Positions 55,206 through 64,000 of a stretch of DNA of 64,000 nt are shown here, piece after piece. The notes beneath the pieces are model-generated. The model was not told where the DNA came from and ran no database searches. It was given only the letters and a program-made list of their open reading frames with translations. Position 1 is the first letter of the stretch, and each line of letters begins with the position of its first letter. Source of the DNA: Gentiana macrophylla (taxonomy: Eukaryota > Streptophyta > Magnoliopsida > Gentianales > Gentianaceae). The stretch spans positions 193,750,601 through 193,814,600 of the forward strand of contig CM047805.1 in the NCBI GenBank assembly GCA_026214975.1, read 5' to 3'. A program made the translations under genes and the position numbers.

Positions 55206-58191
55206 ATGGCAGACAAAGTTCAAATTGGAACCAGTCAAAGCGTTGCCAGTTATGTTTCAGATTGTGGATTGTCTAAGTTGTCCATCAACATAGGACGAAG
55301 AATCAAGAGAATACCTGGTTTAGAAAAGGCACTCAACAATCGTCTAAAAAACGATATCTCTTGTAAATGTTCTTGAGTTTTGGAAGAACATGAAGATAGA
55401 TGAAGAAGATGATGATAGTTTTGAGACAATGTCAACAACAACACCTTTGGGGTTGATTCAAATACCTTAAAGAGATTTATGGTTTTGGACCGGCCAATAA
55501 TGCTCACGAGGCATCCGTAAATTGCAGAGGCGAAAGAGTGGAATTTGTGGATCAAATAAAAATAAACAATACCATCCCTCCACTCCAAGCATAAATGTCA
55601 GACACATAAGGTTGGAATATAAACTTTTGAGCAAGATTCTTGCAAAGAACATTTTGGGATTCAGTGGTAGTTTGGATACACTGAGTGGATCCAAAATAGA
55701 TTTGATGACAATCATTTGCAAAGGCAGAAGGTTTGACTGGGCTGGTTACCTCATCTATTATTTAAGAAAAGTCTTTTCAGAAGATAAGAATGGAGTAATA
55801 AGAACCAAGACAAAGCCTTTGGGATTGTTGGTGCAATCCATCTTGAATCACTTTGATGTACCTGATGTTTCACCAAAAGATATCAACAAGTCAAGGTACA
55901 AGGCAGAGATTACAATGATTATTCCGAGTTGGAAGAGTATGAAGATTCAGCATAGTGGTGATTATAGTGATGGTAGTAATGGGGTAGGTCGTGCAGATTT
56001 GCGTGAGAAAGTGAAGTCTCTTTGAACCAAAAGAAAGAGAGAAAAAGAAGAAGAGAAAAGATATTGTTTTGGACAACCTGCTGCTGTTGCAGGAAGTGTA
56101 AGAAAGAAAAAGATAAAGAAGATAATTGTTGAAGAAAGTAAATCCTTAACTACTAAAGCTGCACCAGTGAAAGAGAAGAAACAGAAAAAGGTTACTGTAT
56201 CTCCTACTGAAATGGGAGCAAAGTTTACTAAGTCCAAAAAGAGAAAAAGCACTGAAATTAATAAAGATGAGCAACCCTTGTCCAAGAGGATGAAAGAAGC
56301 ATTAAGAAAGAAGAAACATGGAAAGGGAAAAGTGTTGAGAACTCTCATAAAACAAAGAGAACTTGAACAGTTCTCTATAACTGAAAAAGAAGTTGTAGAT
56401 GAAACAACTGTGCTAATGGAAGAGACAGCTGTAGATGCTGAAACACCTGGAGAAGAAGAAGCAAGAATTCAGGGGGAATACCAGTCTGCTGATATCCTTG
56501 CTGATAAGCATGCAATTCAGGAAGAAAATTTTATTGAAGAAGATGAGATGAGAATTCATGAATTCTTTGCGGGGAAGATTCCCTTGAAATAGACGCAGTA
56601 AATGGAATTCACTAGATATCCTGGTCAAGAGCTATTGGATCACCAGTTTGATCAACCCACTCCAAAGAAGGCAGGGTTATGGATGCCTCATGGGAAGATG
56701 GAAAAGGTAAAGAAGAAAAAGAAAAGGGTAAATCCAGACATACAGTTAATCATTGATTACTTTGCTTGGAAATTTGGTTTGTATCAGAAGCAAAAGCCAG
56801 CTGCTGAGTCTATGACAGATTTTGAACATTGGGCTTTTGGTCAGCTGGGTGTAGAAAATCTAAATGAATTGTTGGACACCACCCTTCTACAAACAAGACT
56901 GATGGATCTCTTGGATGAAAAGAGAAAGAACAGCAACATTCACATCAAAAATTCATCTGAACCTGATGATAATGATGATTCCTCTGATTCTGATGATGAT
57001 AATGATGATGGATCAGTTTTTCCAGGAGAAGGAAGTGGAGTTCCTGTTGGAGAAACAAATATTCCTGTTGGAGGATCATTGAAAGAAGTTGAGAAGTCTA
57101 CTGTAGATCAGCTAGGTCAGCAAGGTAAGGATGCTGACAAAGAATCTACTGATACCAGAGATTAGCAACATGATCACACAGCAGAAAAACTTGCACAAGT
57201 TGTTACCAATACTGCTGGAGATGAAGTTGTCCCTCAAATTATTGTAGGACAAATGTTGGACGGGATATTTGGAGAAGAAAATGCAGATGTTGAGACTCCA
57301 GTATCTAGTGATGGTGTTCTTACTGATCAAGTCACTAAAGTTCAAAAAGTGGTTAATCAAGTTGCTGAAGCTGCTGTTATTACCACAAAGGACCAAACCG
57401 TGATATATCATAGAAGTGAAATGATGGTTCAGGCATCCGAGTCTCAAGCAGAACTGAGCAAGGTTGGAACTAGAAGACCAGTCACTTTGTAGTGGAGCTC
57501 TTGATGAGGCTCTTGGTAAAAGAATAAGCTGTCAAGGTACCAGTAGAAGAATTAAATGAGTTAAGGACTGTGAGGCATGATATGCAATAGTTAAGAACTA
57601 ATTTGGATAGACAAGAACAAAGATTTGAAGAACTCGATGAAGGCGGTGAAGGAAACAGCAGACAATCTATTGTCTGATTAGCTTCAAATTTCATATCTAC
57701 TCAAAATGCTGTAAATGATTTGATACTAGATATGAGGGGAATCAAGCAGGGAAATACATTGAAAGATAAGTTTTTGAAAGATCAGTTGACGTCCATTCAT
57801 CAAAAACTTGACAAGCTTGCTGAAATCCCTAGACCTGCTGAGCCTGCTACTGCACTTCAACCTGCTGTATTAGATCCTAAAGTCACTAAGAGGATCAACC
57901 TACTGGAGTAGACCTTGTATTCAAGAATTACTGCAGTTGATACAAGGATAGTATCAAAGGGGGAAGAAGATAATTACACAGAAGATTGCATTTGGTATGC
58001 TGTCCCATTTTGTTGATAATGTCAATAAGGGGGAAGAAGGGAATACAGCAGAAGCAAATGAGGTAGGCAGAAGCAAATGAGGTAGCTAGGATCTTTGCAA
58101 AGAAACAATGAGAGACAAAGTATATGAAGAGATGCTGAAGAAGATTTATAAAATGAGAAAATCTACCCCTGCTGCATCTAGACTGTATTAA
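55206..58191 (+). pseudogene. Extra ORF (aORF) of H, unit 2
   Basis: ATG 55206 to TAA 58189-58191. Open blocks: 55522-56025 (with FDWAGYLIYYL), 56167-56592 (basic clusters), 56602-57165 (charged, then Asp-rich near 56960-57010), 57253-57492, and 57720-57911 (coiled coil, IHQKLDKL). Blocks 2 and 3 are separated by a change at a CTG-rich site (56565-56600) where unit 1 stays open. The two units therefore complement each other: each is open where the other is shifted. This favours read error over decay. Confidence 0.75.
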
Positions 58192-58287
58192 TTGAACAAC
58201 TGATTTTAATGAGTATTGACCTAGTTTGTTCTATTTTTGCTTTTAATCTTTTTGCTTTGCTGTAAGTGAGGGTATTGACATCATCAC

Positions 58288-58302
58288 CAAAAAGGGGGAA
58301 AT
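58288..58302 (+). promoter_or_regulatory. Polypurine tract of H, unit 2
   Basis: AAAAAGGGGGAAATT before LTR3. Confidence 0.85.
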
Positions 58303-60117
58303 TGTTGGACAAATGTTTAATAAAAAGAATTTTATGAAGAATTGTTGTACATCCTTTTAACAATCCTCAGGTTTTGGTGATGAGTGTCTTACCAGCTGTT
58401 ATAGTATGCAAAGGCAAAAAGATATCCAGATATGATGTATAGGATTTACTAGAGTTTGATCCTTGTATAGGTTTGATCAAACAAGCACTGTATTGGAAGT
58501 CCACTGAGTAGAGTCAGTAGACTTCATAGGTCGATAGGTATGCTGGTCGGCCAGACTTAACCAAACAGACTCTTGAGAGGTCGATGAGACTTCGTAGGGA
58601 CCAGCAGATGCTTGAGAATTGAAGGCTAAGGTTTCAAACTTAGTTATTGAAGGCTAAGGATCCAAACTTAGTAACTAAGGATAAGGATATGTGATTTAAA
58701 TTTAGGCAAGTTTGTGGTGACCTAAATTGATCATATATACCTATGGATGAAGGTGCGAGTTCTAAAAGTTGATTGAAGAACTGGAACTTAGTTATAAGAT
58801 GAAATGGTGTTATCTAACTTAATCAAATAAAGTTAGATATAAAAGATTAATATGTGATTTATCATATATTAATGGAGATAAATTATCGACCTCGCAGACC
58901 TTGTAAAACACTCTGGCGATAGTATGTATACATTATCTCGATCAAGATTCGATGGAAAGAGACTTTTAACTACTTTTTAAGATGAATGGCTGAGATTAAA
59001 GAGGCGTTGGAGAGATTCGAAGTCAAATGGAACGACTGGAAAGTCGACAAAAGCAGATCGACGATGTCGATGCAGGATTCGATTGTCATCCATCGAAGCC
59101 ATAAAGGACAAAAGCAACGGCTATTTTCAAGGACTGGAGACTATAAATATAAGACTCTGATCGTTTATATATATGCGAGAATAAGAAGAAATAAAATAGA
59201 AAAATACAGAAAGAAAATCCTTGAAGATCAAATTAAAAAGAAAGCTCTTCAATGAAAGATCAAGAAATTTACAGAGTGTTGCATACCCTTTGAACTTAAA
59301 TCAAGAACAATACTCTGCTGAAGCTGAAATTGCAAGATCTAGAATTAACTTCAAGTGTAACAAGACATAAGCGATCAAGTTACATCAAGTCAATCACTTG
59401 AAGTTCCTGAGGCTGCTGATCACCCCTACTGATCAAGCTGCTGAAGACAGAATCAATTAGTTGATTCAAATCTTGTTTTTACAATCTGCTACTAGAGCAG
59501 TGAAGCACTTTGGAGTGTGAAGGACTGTGTTTGTGGTGGAGCTGGTGAAGAGGCAATTCTACCCTTGAAGGACCAGTGGTGAAGCTTGGAGGAGCAATAC
59601 CACCTTATTCAAGTTTCTTGTAGTTTGTGAAGCCATAGTCATTGGTGAAGGACAAACAACTTAGGAATCTTTGTAACAAACTACATCAAAGATCTCTAGT
59701 GAATTTCCTCCAACACCACGAGAAGAAGTGGTGCATTGGATTACACCACCTGGAACCACTATAAAATTATGTGTCTTATTTACTTAGTGCATTTTAATCT
59801 ATATCATATTCACTCCTTCATCTTGACTCATATACACACAAGTCACTACTGAGTATTCAATACTAGGTTTAACACAAGCACAACATATTTAAAAGGCTTA
59901 TACTCTTATATTTCATTTTGCAACATATTCAAGAAACTTGAGTCATGAGACTACCGAGACATCGCACTCTATTGAACCATCGCTGATAGCTTCTTGAGAC
60001 ATCAAGAACTCTTTGAAACTTCTCTGAGTTTGTTTTAACTCCGAGTTTTTTAGTGATAAGTTTATTCACCCCCCCCCCCCCCTCTAAACTTATCCAAGCC
60101 TTTCCAAGGGACCAACA
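58303..60117 (+). repeat. LTR 3 of element H
   Basis: 1815 bp, TGTTGGACAAATG to GGGACCAACA, followed by TSD CTCTG. C14 run at 60069-60082, TATAAATA at 59142-59149. It is the LTR with the most CAG/CTG-type changes. Confidence 0.92.
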
Positions 60118-60240
60118 CTCTGCAGCCATAATTACGAAGTTTTCAAATTCTTCGGCTAAACGATCCTCTAAATCTTGATCGGCTTCCTCAGAAAGAGCCG
60201 CAGAACGGATTTTCCGCCAGTTTGGCCGGACTATGGTCCG
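60118..60240 (-). pseudogene. gag N-terminal fragment of element F
   Basis: Minus-strand open stretch separated from the rest of gag by H. It reads an acidic helix-like segment (LSEEADQDLEDRLAEEF) up to the H junction. The frame differs by one base from that at 44109, the change lying within 30 bp of the junction on the 44 kb side. Confidence 0.65.
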
Positions 60241-60703
60241 CTCTACGTCGGTATATAGTAATGGCCCTTTTGACTCGAGTTTGCATAAAGCGAGACCAAA
60301 TTCTAGTTGTCTAACGAACGAGCGCAGATAGGAAAATAATGGCGGTCAGACCAGACGGGCGCCAAATTATGGGCGGGCGTCGCTCGAGAATGAAACAGGA
60401 CGGGCGTTCGGATAACCGGACTCTCGTCTAACTAGTAAAATAAATGAATATAGTTATAAAAATAGACCGGACGGGCGTCCACCACCCCAGGCGCTGCCAT
60501 CTGGAACGTAAAACGAAGCGTAAAATCGAAAAAGAAGCAGAAAGAGATGGGGAAAAACGAAACAAATTTAGGAAAACCTAATTGCACGTCACAAAACCTA
60601 ACTACTAAAAACCCTAATAACCTAAATATAACTAACTAAGAAGATTAAAAGCGAGAAATAAAATTAAAACAAGAAAATAAAAAAACTAGACAACCGTCCG
60701 GTT
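60241..60703 (-). other. Leader of element F
   Basis: Between PBS and gag, without a supported frame. It contains three GGACGGGCGTCC-like motifs (60352-60362, 60398-60409, 60468-60480), the same motif family as in the LTR. Confidence 0.6.
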
Positions 60704-60720
60704 CCCCGGCAACGGCGCCA
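60704..60720 (-). promoter_or_regulatory. Primer-binding site of element F
   Basis: Minus-strand TGGCGCCGTTGCCGGGG, six bases after the LTR end. This site is usual for Athila/Tat gypsy elements and is generally attributed to tRNA-Asp. Confidence 0.85.
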
Positions 60721-60726
60721 AAAACT

Positions 60727-62294
60727 TGTCACGGGTTTATCTAATGCAAATAAACAAGTAATAATATTTATAAATCCGATATACCTCAAGTGCAAGGATC
60801 GTAGTAAAGAGGTTAATACCGGGTCGATCTTACGGGGAATCGGGGTTGTTTAAACTAGTTTTTTATTATCTAACCTAACTATGTCACGATTACTACTAAA
60901 AAGATGTGAAATTAAAACAGGGAAGAACAAATACGAAGAGTGAAGCTAACAGTAAAAATAACTGGATAGAAGATCGAGATCTAAAGCCAGGAAATATGGT
61001 TGCGAACGAAATTAACTAAACTAAATCTATCCTAAGTCTATTATGAAGTAAAGATTGCAGTTTTACTAAGCAATTCGAATTCGAGTGGTTTAAGCAATAT
61101 TTTACGAACGAACAAGCAATTGATCCACCTATCCTACAACTATCAATTCATAGCTCAATTATCTCGTGATTTCTAACCAAGTTGTGATTCACCTAATCGA
61201 AGGTATGAACTCCTAATTTCTTAGAAAAGTTCGGTTCTTAATCTTCTATCTTTCGATTTTAAAGATTATTACTTCCAAAACAAAGGTGTAAGATTTCTTA
61301 ATCTAGTTATCTAGAAATTCAACCTAATTAACTCTTGTTATTTTATAGGTTAAAAATCTAATCTTTATTATATTGATTCTAGGGGTTCAATTATGATTTT
61401 CATCCAAATCAAACAAACAATCAATCATGCAATAATCTATCGATATAATTGCAATAAACAACGATAAACGATAATAAAGATACAACTTGAATAAAATACT
61501 CACAAGATAATCAAGAAACGAAACTGAATTGTTGATCGGATGGCTTCACAACGCTTGTTCAAGGGAGGTCTAGCCTCTCAACATCCTCTTTGAAACTCGA
61601 ATTTGTTTGAGTAAAAGTGCATAAAAAGTATTTGAATAAAAACTGATTGTAAACTAAAGAAAAACGCAGCTGAGCCGCCCCTAGGGTTTAGGGTTCGAAT
61701 GTATGATCATTTGTGTGGAGGAAACCGCAGCTATTTATAAGATTTTAGGTCGGTTCTGCTAAGTCGGCGTTCGGACGCCCGTCCGCTATGCTGGACGCCC
61801 GTCCATCCTTCAGTGCAAACTTCGAATCGGGCCGAGTCATGTCCAGACGCCCGTTCTTCTCCATTTTAGACGCTCGTCCATCGAAATTGGGAGAACTCTG
61901 AATCAAACATTCCATCCTGGACGCCCGTCCACTGGCTTTGACGCCCGTCCACTGGACGGGACTTAGGACGTGCGTTCACTTGGTCAGAAATTGATTTTCT
62001 CATCTTTATCTCTTTTCCTTCATATAAACTCGATCCTTGACATCTTTTAATCCTCTTTTGAGCCAATATCGTGCATCTACAAGATAATAAGAACATCGCA
62101 AAATGTAATATCATCCAAATAAACATAAAATCATCAATAAGGCACATAAATTAACCAATTTTGAGATTAAACCGTTTAAAATCTCATTTGCTCAATAAAT
62201 CAACTAAACACTCAATTTCTACGCAAATTATACGAATATGGAGGAAATTGTTACAAAATATAACGTTATAAATCGCATAAAATCACCCTTAACA
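60727..62294 (-). repeat. 5' LTR of element F
   Basis: 1568 bp. The plus strand runs from TGTCACGGGTTTATC to ACCCTTAACA, next to TSD TTGAT. Promoter-like TATAAATA on the minus strand at 61732-61739. Six copies of a GGACGCCCGTCC-like motif lie at 61772-61950, upstream of the TATA box in the element's direction. The 93-codon frame at 61866-62147 is chance. Confidence 0.9.
61772..61950 (-). repeat. Cluster of GGACGCCCGTCC-like motifs in the F LTR
   Basis: Copies at about 61772, 61792, 61844, 61868, 61919 and 61940, each 11-12 bp and nearly palindromic, just upstream of the TATA box in transcription direction. The truncated 3' LTR keeps the first four (38031-38140). An enhancer or silencing target is inferred. 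Confidence 0.65.
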
Positions 62295-62861
62295 TTGATG
62301 TATGGACACTCGAGATACGATTGTATGGATATTATTACAACGATAGGATTCTATTTACATAGTAATTGTTTCACGTGAAAGGTAGTAGTCATCGTTTTTG
62401 ACTCTTTCGATGATTAGGGGTCACGATGTGTTGCTAGATGTTATTTCGTGATCGTTAGGTATGAAAGGTATTTTATTAAATGCACTTTATTCTACGACCA
62501 ACATATTCGGAAGCCTATCGGGTCACACACATATGAACATCTATCCGGATTAAAATGCGGTTATAGTGATAACCAAATAAGGAAAGTTTATCTCGATTAT
62601 AAAGTGTTATAGTTATTAAATTAATATGGTGGTATTTATATATTATGAATAAATTAAATACAAGATATTAATTATGATGATTAATCAAGAATATTCCGGA
62701 AGCCAATTTATGGCTATATTAGGCGCAAATAGTATGTGTATAAGATACACATGATTTTTGCAAATTAATTAATAGTATTATATTATTATTAATATTGGAT
62801 ATTAATATATATAGATATATGTGTAGTATATATATGTGTGTGATATTTACACATGTATAAT

Positions 62862-62863
<2 letters not shown>

Positions 62864-62937
<74 letters not shown>
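62864..62937. repeat. TA microsatellite, about 37 units
   Basis: Uninterrupted TA repeat in the B LTR. The matching part of the A LTR (about 10370-10410) has only short TA runs, so the expansion is specific to this copy. Confidence 0.95.
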
Positions 62938-62939
<2 letters not shown>

Positions 62940-63131
62940 TAATATAATAAAGATAGTCAATATTAGATATTGACAATATCTTTGATTTATTTAATATGAG
63001 ATATTAAATTAAATGAGATAAATCTATAATATCTATTTCCTTATTTTACTAGTAAAATATTTTCTTTCTCCTTACTCAACAAAAGAAGGTTTACCCATTC
63101 AGAATAGGACACAGTAGGGCACAGGTCACCC

Positions 63132-63138
63132 TATATAA
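63132..63138 (+). promoter_or_regulatory. Putative TATA box of the B LTR
   Basis: TATATAA in CACCCTATATAAGAAATG, followed by the conserved AGCTCTTTTGTACATCACAATT block shared with the A LTR. Confidence 0.6.
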
Positions 63139-63504
63139 GAAATGAGTGACTAGCTCTTTTGTACATCACAATTCCAAGAGTTCATAATTCTTGTGAAAAA
63201 TAGAGAGTTTCTTAGATAGAGTATTTAAAGAGAGAAAATGGCAGTCTATCAACTAGGTTTTTCTAATAGCTATCAAAGGAGGATTCCGGCAATGTGCTCG
63301 TGTGGATATTGATAGAGGCCGGACACGTGGACGGCTTGCGTGCACGGCTACTCTCCCTAGACGGTCAAAGCTTCGATCGTATAGATCAGTCAGGGTAATC
63401 ACCGTCTACTACTTAACGTGTTTATTGTTTTAAACGGAGTCGATCTTGGGATCGGAAATCAAAATTTTAAATTCCGCTTCGTAAAAATAGTTGATTTCCT
63501 AACA

Positions 63505-64000
63505 GGGGGAGCTAACGGGAATGAGATAAATGTAGAAAATATACTAGGCTCATTCTTCATAATGGCCTAGGATAAATTTATACCAATAGAAAATAAATCA
63601 TTCAACATCTATCATATTGGACGAGTCCATAATCAGTCGGGGCCCATCCAATCATATTATATCAATCACAACATCTAATCCATACAATTATATCATATGA
63701 AAAAAATAAAAAATCTAAAGTTACCAACCCGCGTCTTTTTTATCTAAATAATTAATTAATTAATTAACATTCAATCAATTAAACAATTATTAACTGAAAT
63801 TAAAATTAACGATTAATCTTAAAATCAATTTTAATTTTAATTTTATTACATCGAAAAATTCAAAAATAAAATTAAAATATATTTTTCTTTTATGTTTCTT
63901 CCCCTTTTGGTTCATAACCAAAAGTGATGCATTTTGGTTTATTTCAAAACCAAAAGGCATCAACCTAGGCTTTTACAAAAAAAATTGGTAACGGCCTAGG
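63505..64000 (-). mobile_element. Element C: leader of another A/B-family element (partial)
   Basis: Aligns in the same orientation with the A leader from about 2432 onward (shared GAGCTAACGGGAATG and CAATCGGGG-like blocks), without the LINE-like insert. Its PBS and LTR would lie right of the window. It directly follows B's LTR end, so B (plus) probably inserted into the leader of C (minus). No coding sequence. Confidence 0.65.

Larger units (their letters stand above)
44141..60117 (+). mobile_element. Element H: non-autonomous SIRE-type copia element, LTR-int-LTR-int-LTR
   Basis: 15,977 bp flanked by the perfect 5-bp TSD CTCTG (44136-44140 and 60118-60122) in F's gag. Three LTRs (44141-45966, 51212-53031, 58303-60117) separate two near-identical internal units (45967-51211 and 53032-58302). 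Each unit has a PBS ATTGGTATCGGAGC, a gag C-terminal remnant, a spacer, an extra ORF of about 3 kb and the purine tract AAAAAGGGGGAAAT. There is no capsid UBN2 domain, zinc knuckle, protease, integrase, reverse transcriptase or RNase H. The outer TSD shows one insertion followed by unequal LTR recombination, or insertion of a dimer. Confidence 0.92.
37008..62294 (-). mobile_element. Element F: Athila/Tat-type Ty3/gypsy retrotransposon, split by H
   Basis: Minus-strand element, 25.3 kb including H and about 9.3 kb without it. 5' LTR 60727-62294, PBS 60704-60720, gag (split by H), protease, reverse transcriptase, RNase H, integrase, and a 3' LTR (37008-38184) that lacks its first 370 bp. The perfect TSD TTGAT flanks it inside B's LTR. 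The gag with two zinc knuckles, the PBS TGGCGCCGTTGCCGGGG and integrase motif [17 protein letters not shown] mark the Athila/Tat clade. LTRs differ at roughly 20 sites over about 1.18 kb by eye. Confidence 0.92.
20156..63504 (+). mobile_element. Element B: Angela/Tork-like copia element, split by E and F
   Basis: Plus-strand copia element in the order leader, gag, protease, integrase, reverse transcriptase, RNase H, 3' LTR. The coding part is broken at 23954/35274 by E, and the 3' LTR at 37007/62300 by F (with H inside F). The 5' LTR, PBS and roughly the first 1.4 kb of leader are missing when compared with A. All genes carry stops. The B-derived sequence is about 6.7 kb of the 43 kb span. 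Confidence 0.8.
36243..63504 (+). repeat. 3' LTR of element B, split by F (36243-37007 and 62300-63504)
   Basis: Left part starts TGTTGAAATGGTGTC. It is cut at 37007 by F with TSD TTGAT (37003-37007 and 62295-62299). The right part ends ATTTCCTAACA at 63504. Joined length is about 1.97 kb, homologous to the A LTR. It contains a TATA box at 63132-63138 and an expanded TA microsatellite at 62864-62937. The 60-codon frame at 36810-36992 is chance. Confidence 0.9.

Noticed and set aside
62719..62976. 85-codon frame rich in Ile-Tyr
   Set aside because: It is a translation of the TA microsatellite and its flanks.

Overview
The window looks like plant nuclear DNA made almost entirely of nested transposable elements. 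No host gene, tRNA, rRNA or CRISPR array could be supported. The lineages recognised are all typical of flowering plants: Ty1/copia elements of SIRE type (with an extra ORF after RNase H) and Tork/Angela-like type, Ty3/gypsy elements of Athila/Tat type, a CACTA DNA transposon and a LINE-like tail. The species cannot be named from the sequence. The setting resembles gene-poor heterochromatin.

Layout. 1-11560: element A, a minus-strand copia-type element cut by the window edge. It has a 5' LTR (3897-11560), primer-binding site and long leader but no readable genes. A 5.7 kb CACTA element (4419-10152) splits the LTR and a LINE-like tail (2630-2938) sits in the leader. 11561-14656: the 3' part and 3' LTR of an Athila-like gypsy element (G, plus). 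14667-about 20130: the 3' LTR and extra-ORF remains of a SIRE-type copia element (D, minus), with a solo LTR (15168-16602) inside its LTR. About 20156-63504: element B, a plus-strand Angela-like copia relative of A. It has lost its 5' LTR and is split twice.

Insertion E (23955-35268, minus, SIRE-type copia, TSD GTAGA) cuts the codons of B's reverse-transcriptase YVDD motif. Insertion F (37008-62294, minus, Athila/Tat gypsy, TSD TTGAT) cuts B's 3' LTR. F's gag gene is in turn split by H (44141-60117, plus, TSD CTCTG), which has the form LTR-internal-LTR-internal-LTR. H has no protease, integrase, reverse transcriptase or RNase H; it keeps a gag C-terminal remnant and a roughly 1000-codon extra ORF in each unit. 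63505-64000 is leader sequence of another A/B-family element in minus orientation.

Insertion order from nesting: A entered G; CACTA and the LINE entered A; the solo-LTR element entered D; E and F entered B; H entered F. LTR similarity agrees in rank: H LTRs are nearly identical apart from one special class of difference, F LTRs differ at roughly 20 positions by eye, and E LTRs differ visibly more.

The most unusual signal is that differences between the near-identical units of H sit almost entirely at CAG/CTG trinucleotides and are small scrambles or indels, not transitions. This suggests systematic read error at methylated CHG sites rather than evolution. It would mean that many frameshifts in H, and some in F, are not real. 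The main biological points are the non-autonomous H family that keeps only the extra ORF, and the A/B pair that shares LTR and leader but not coding sequence.
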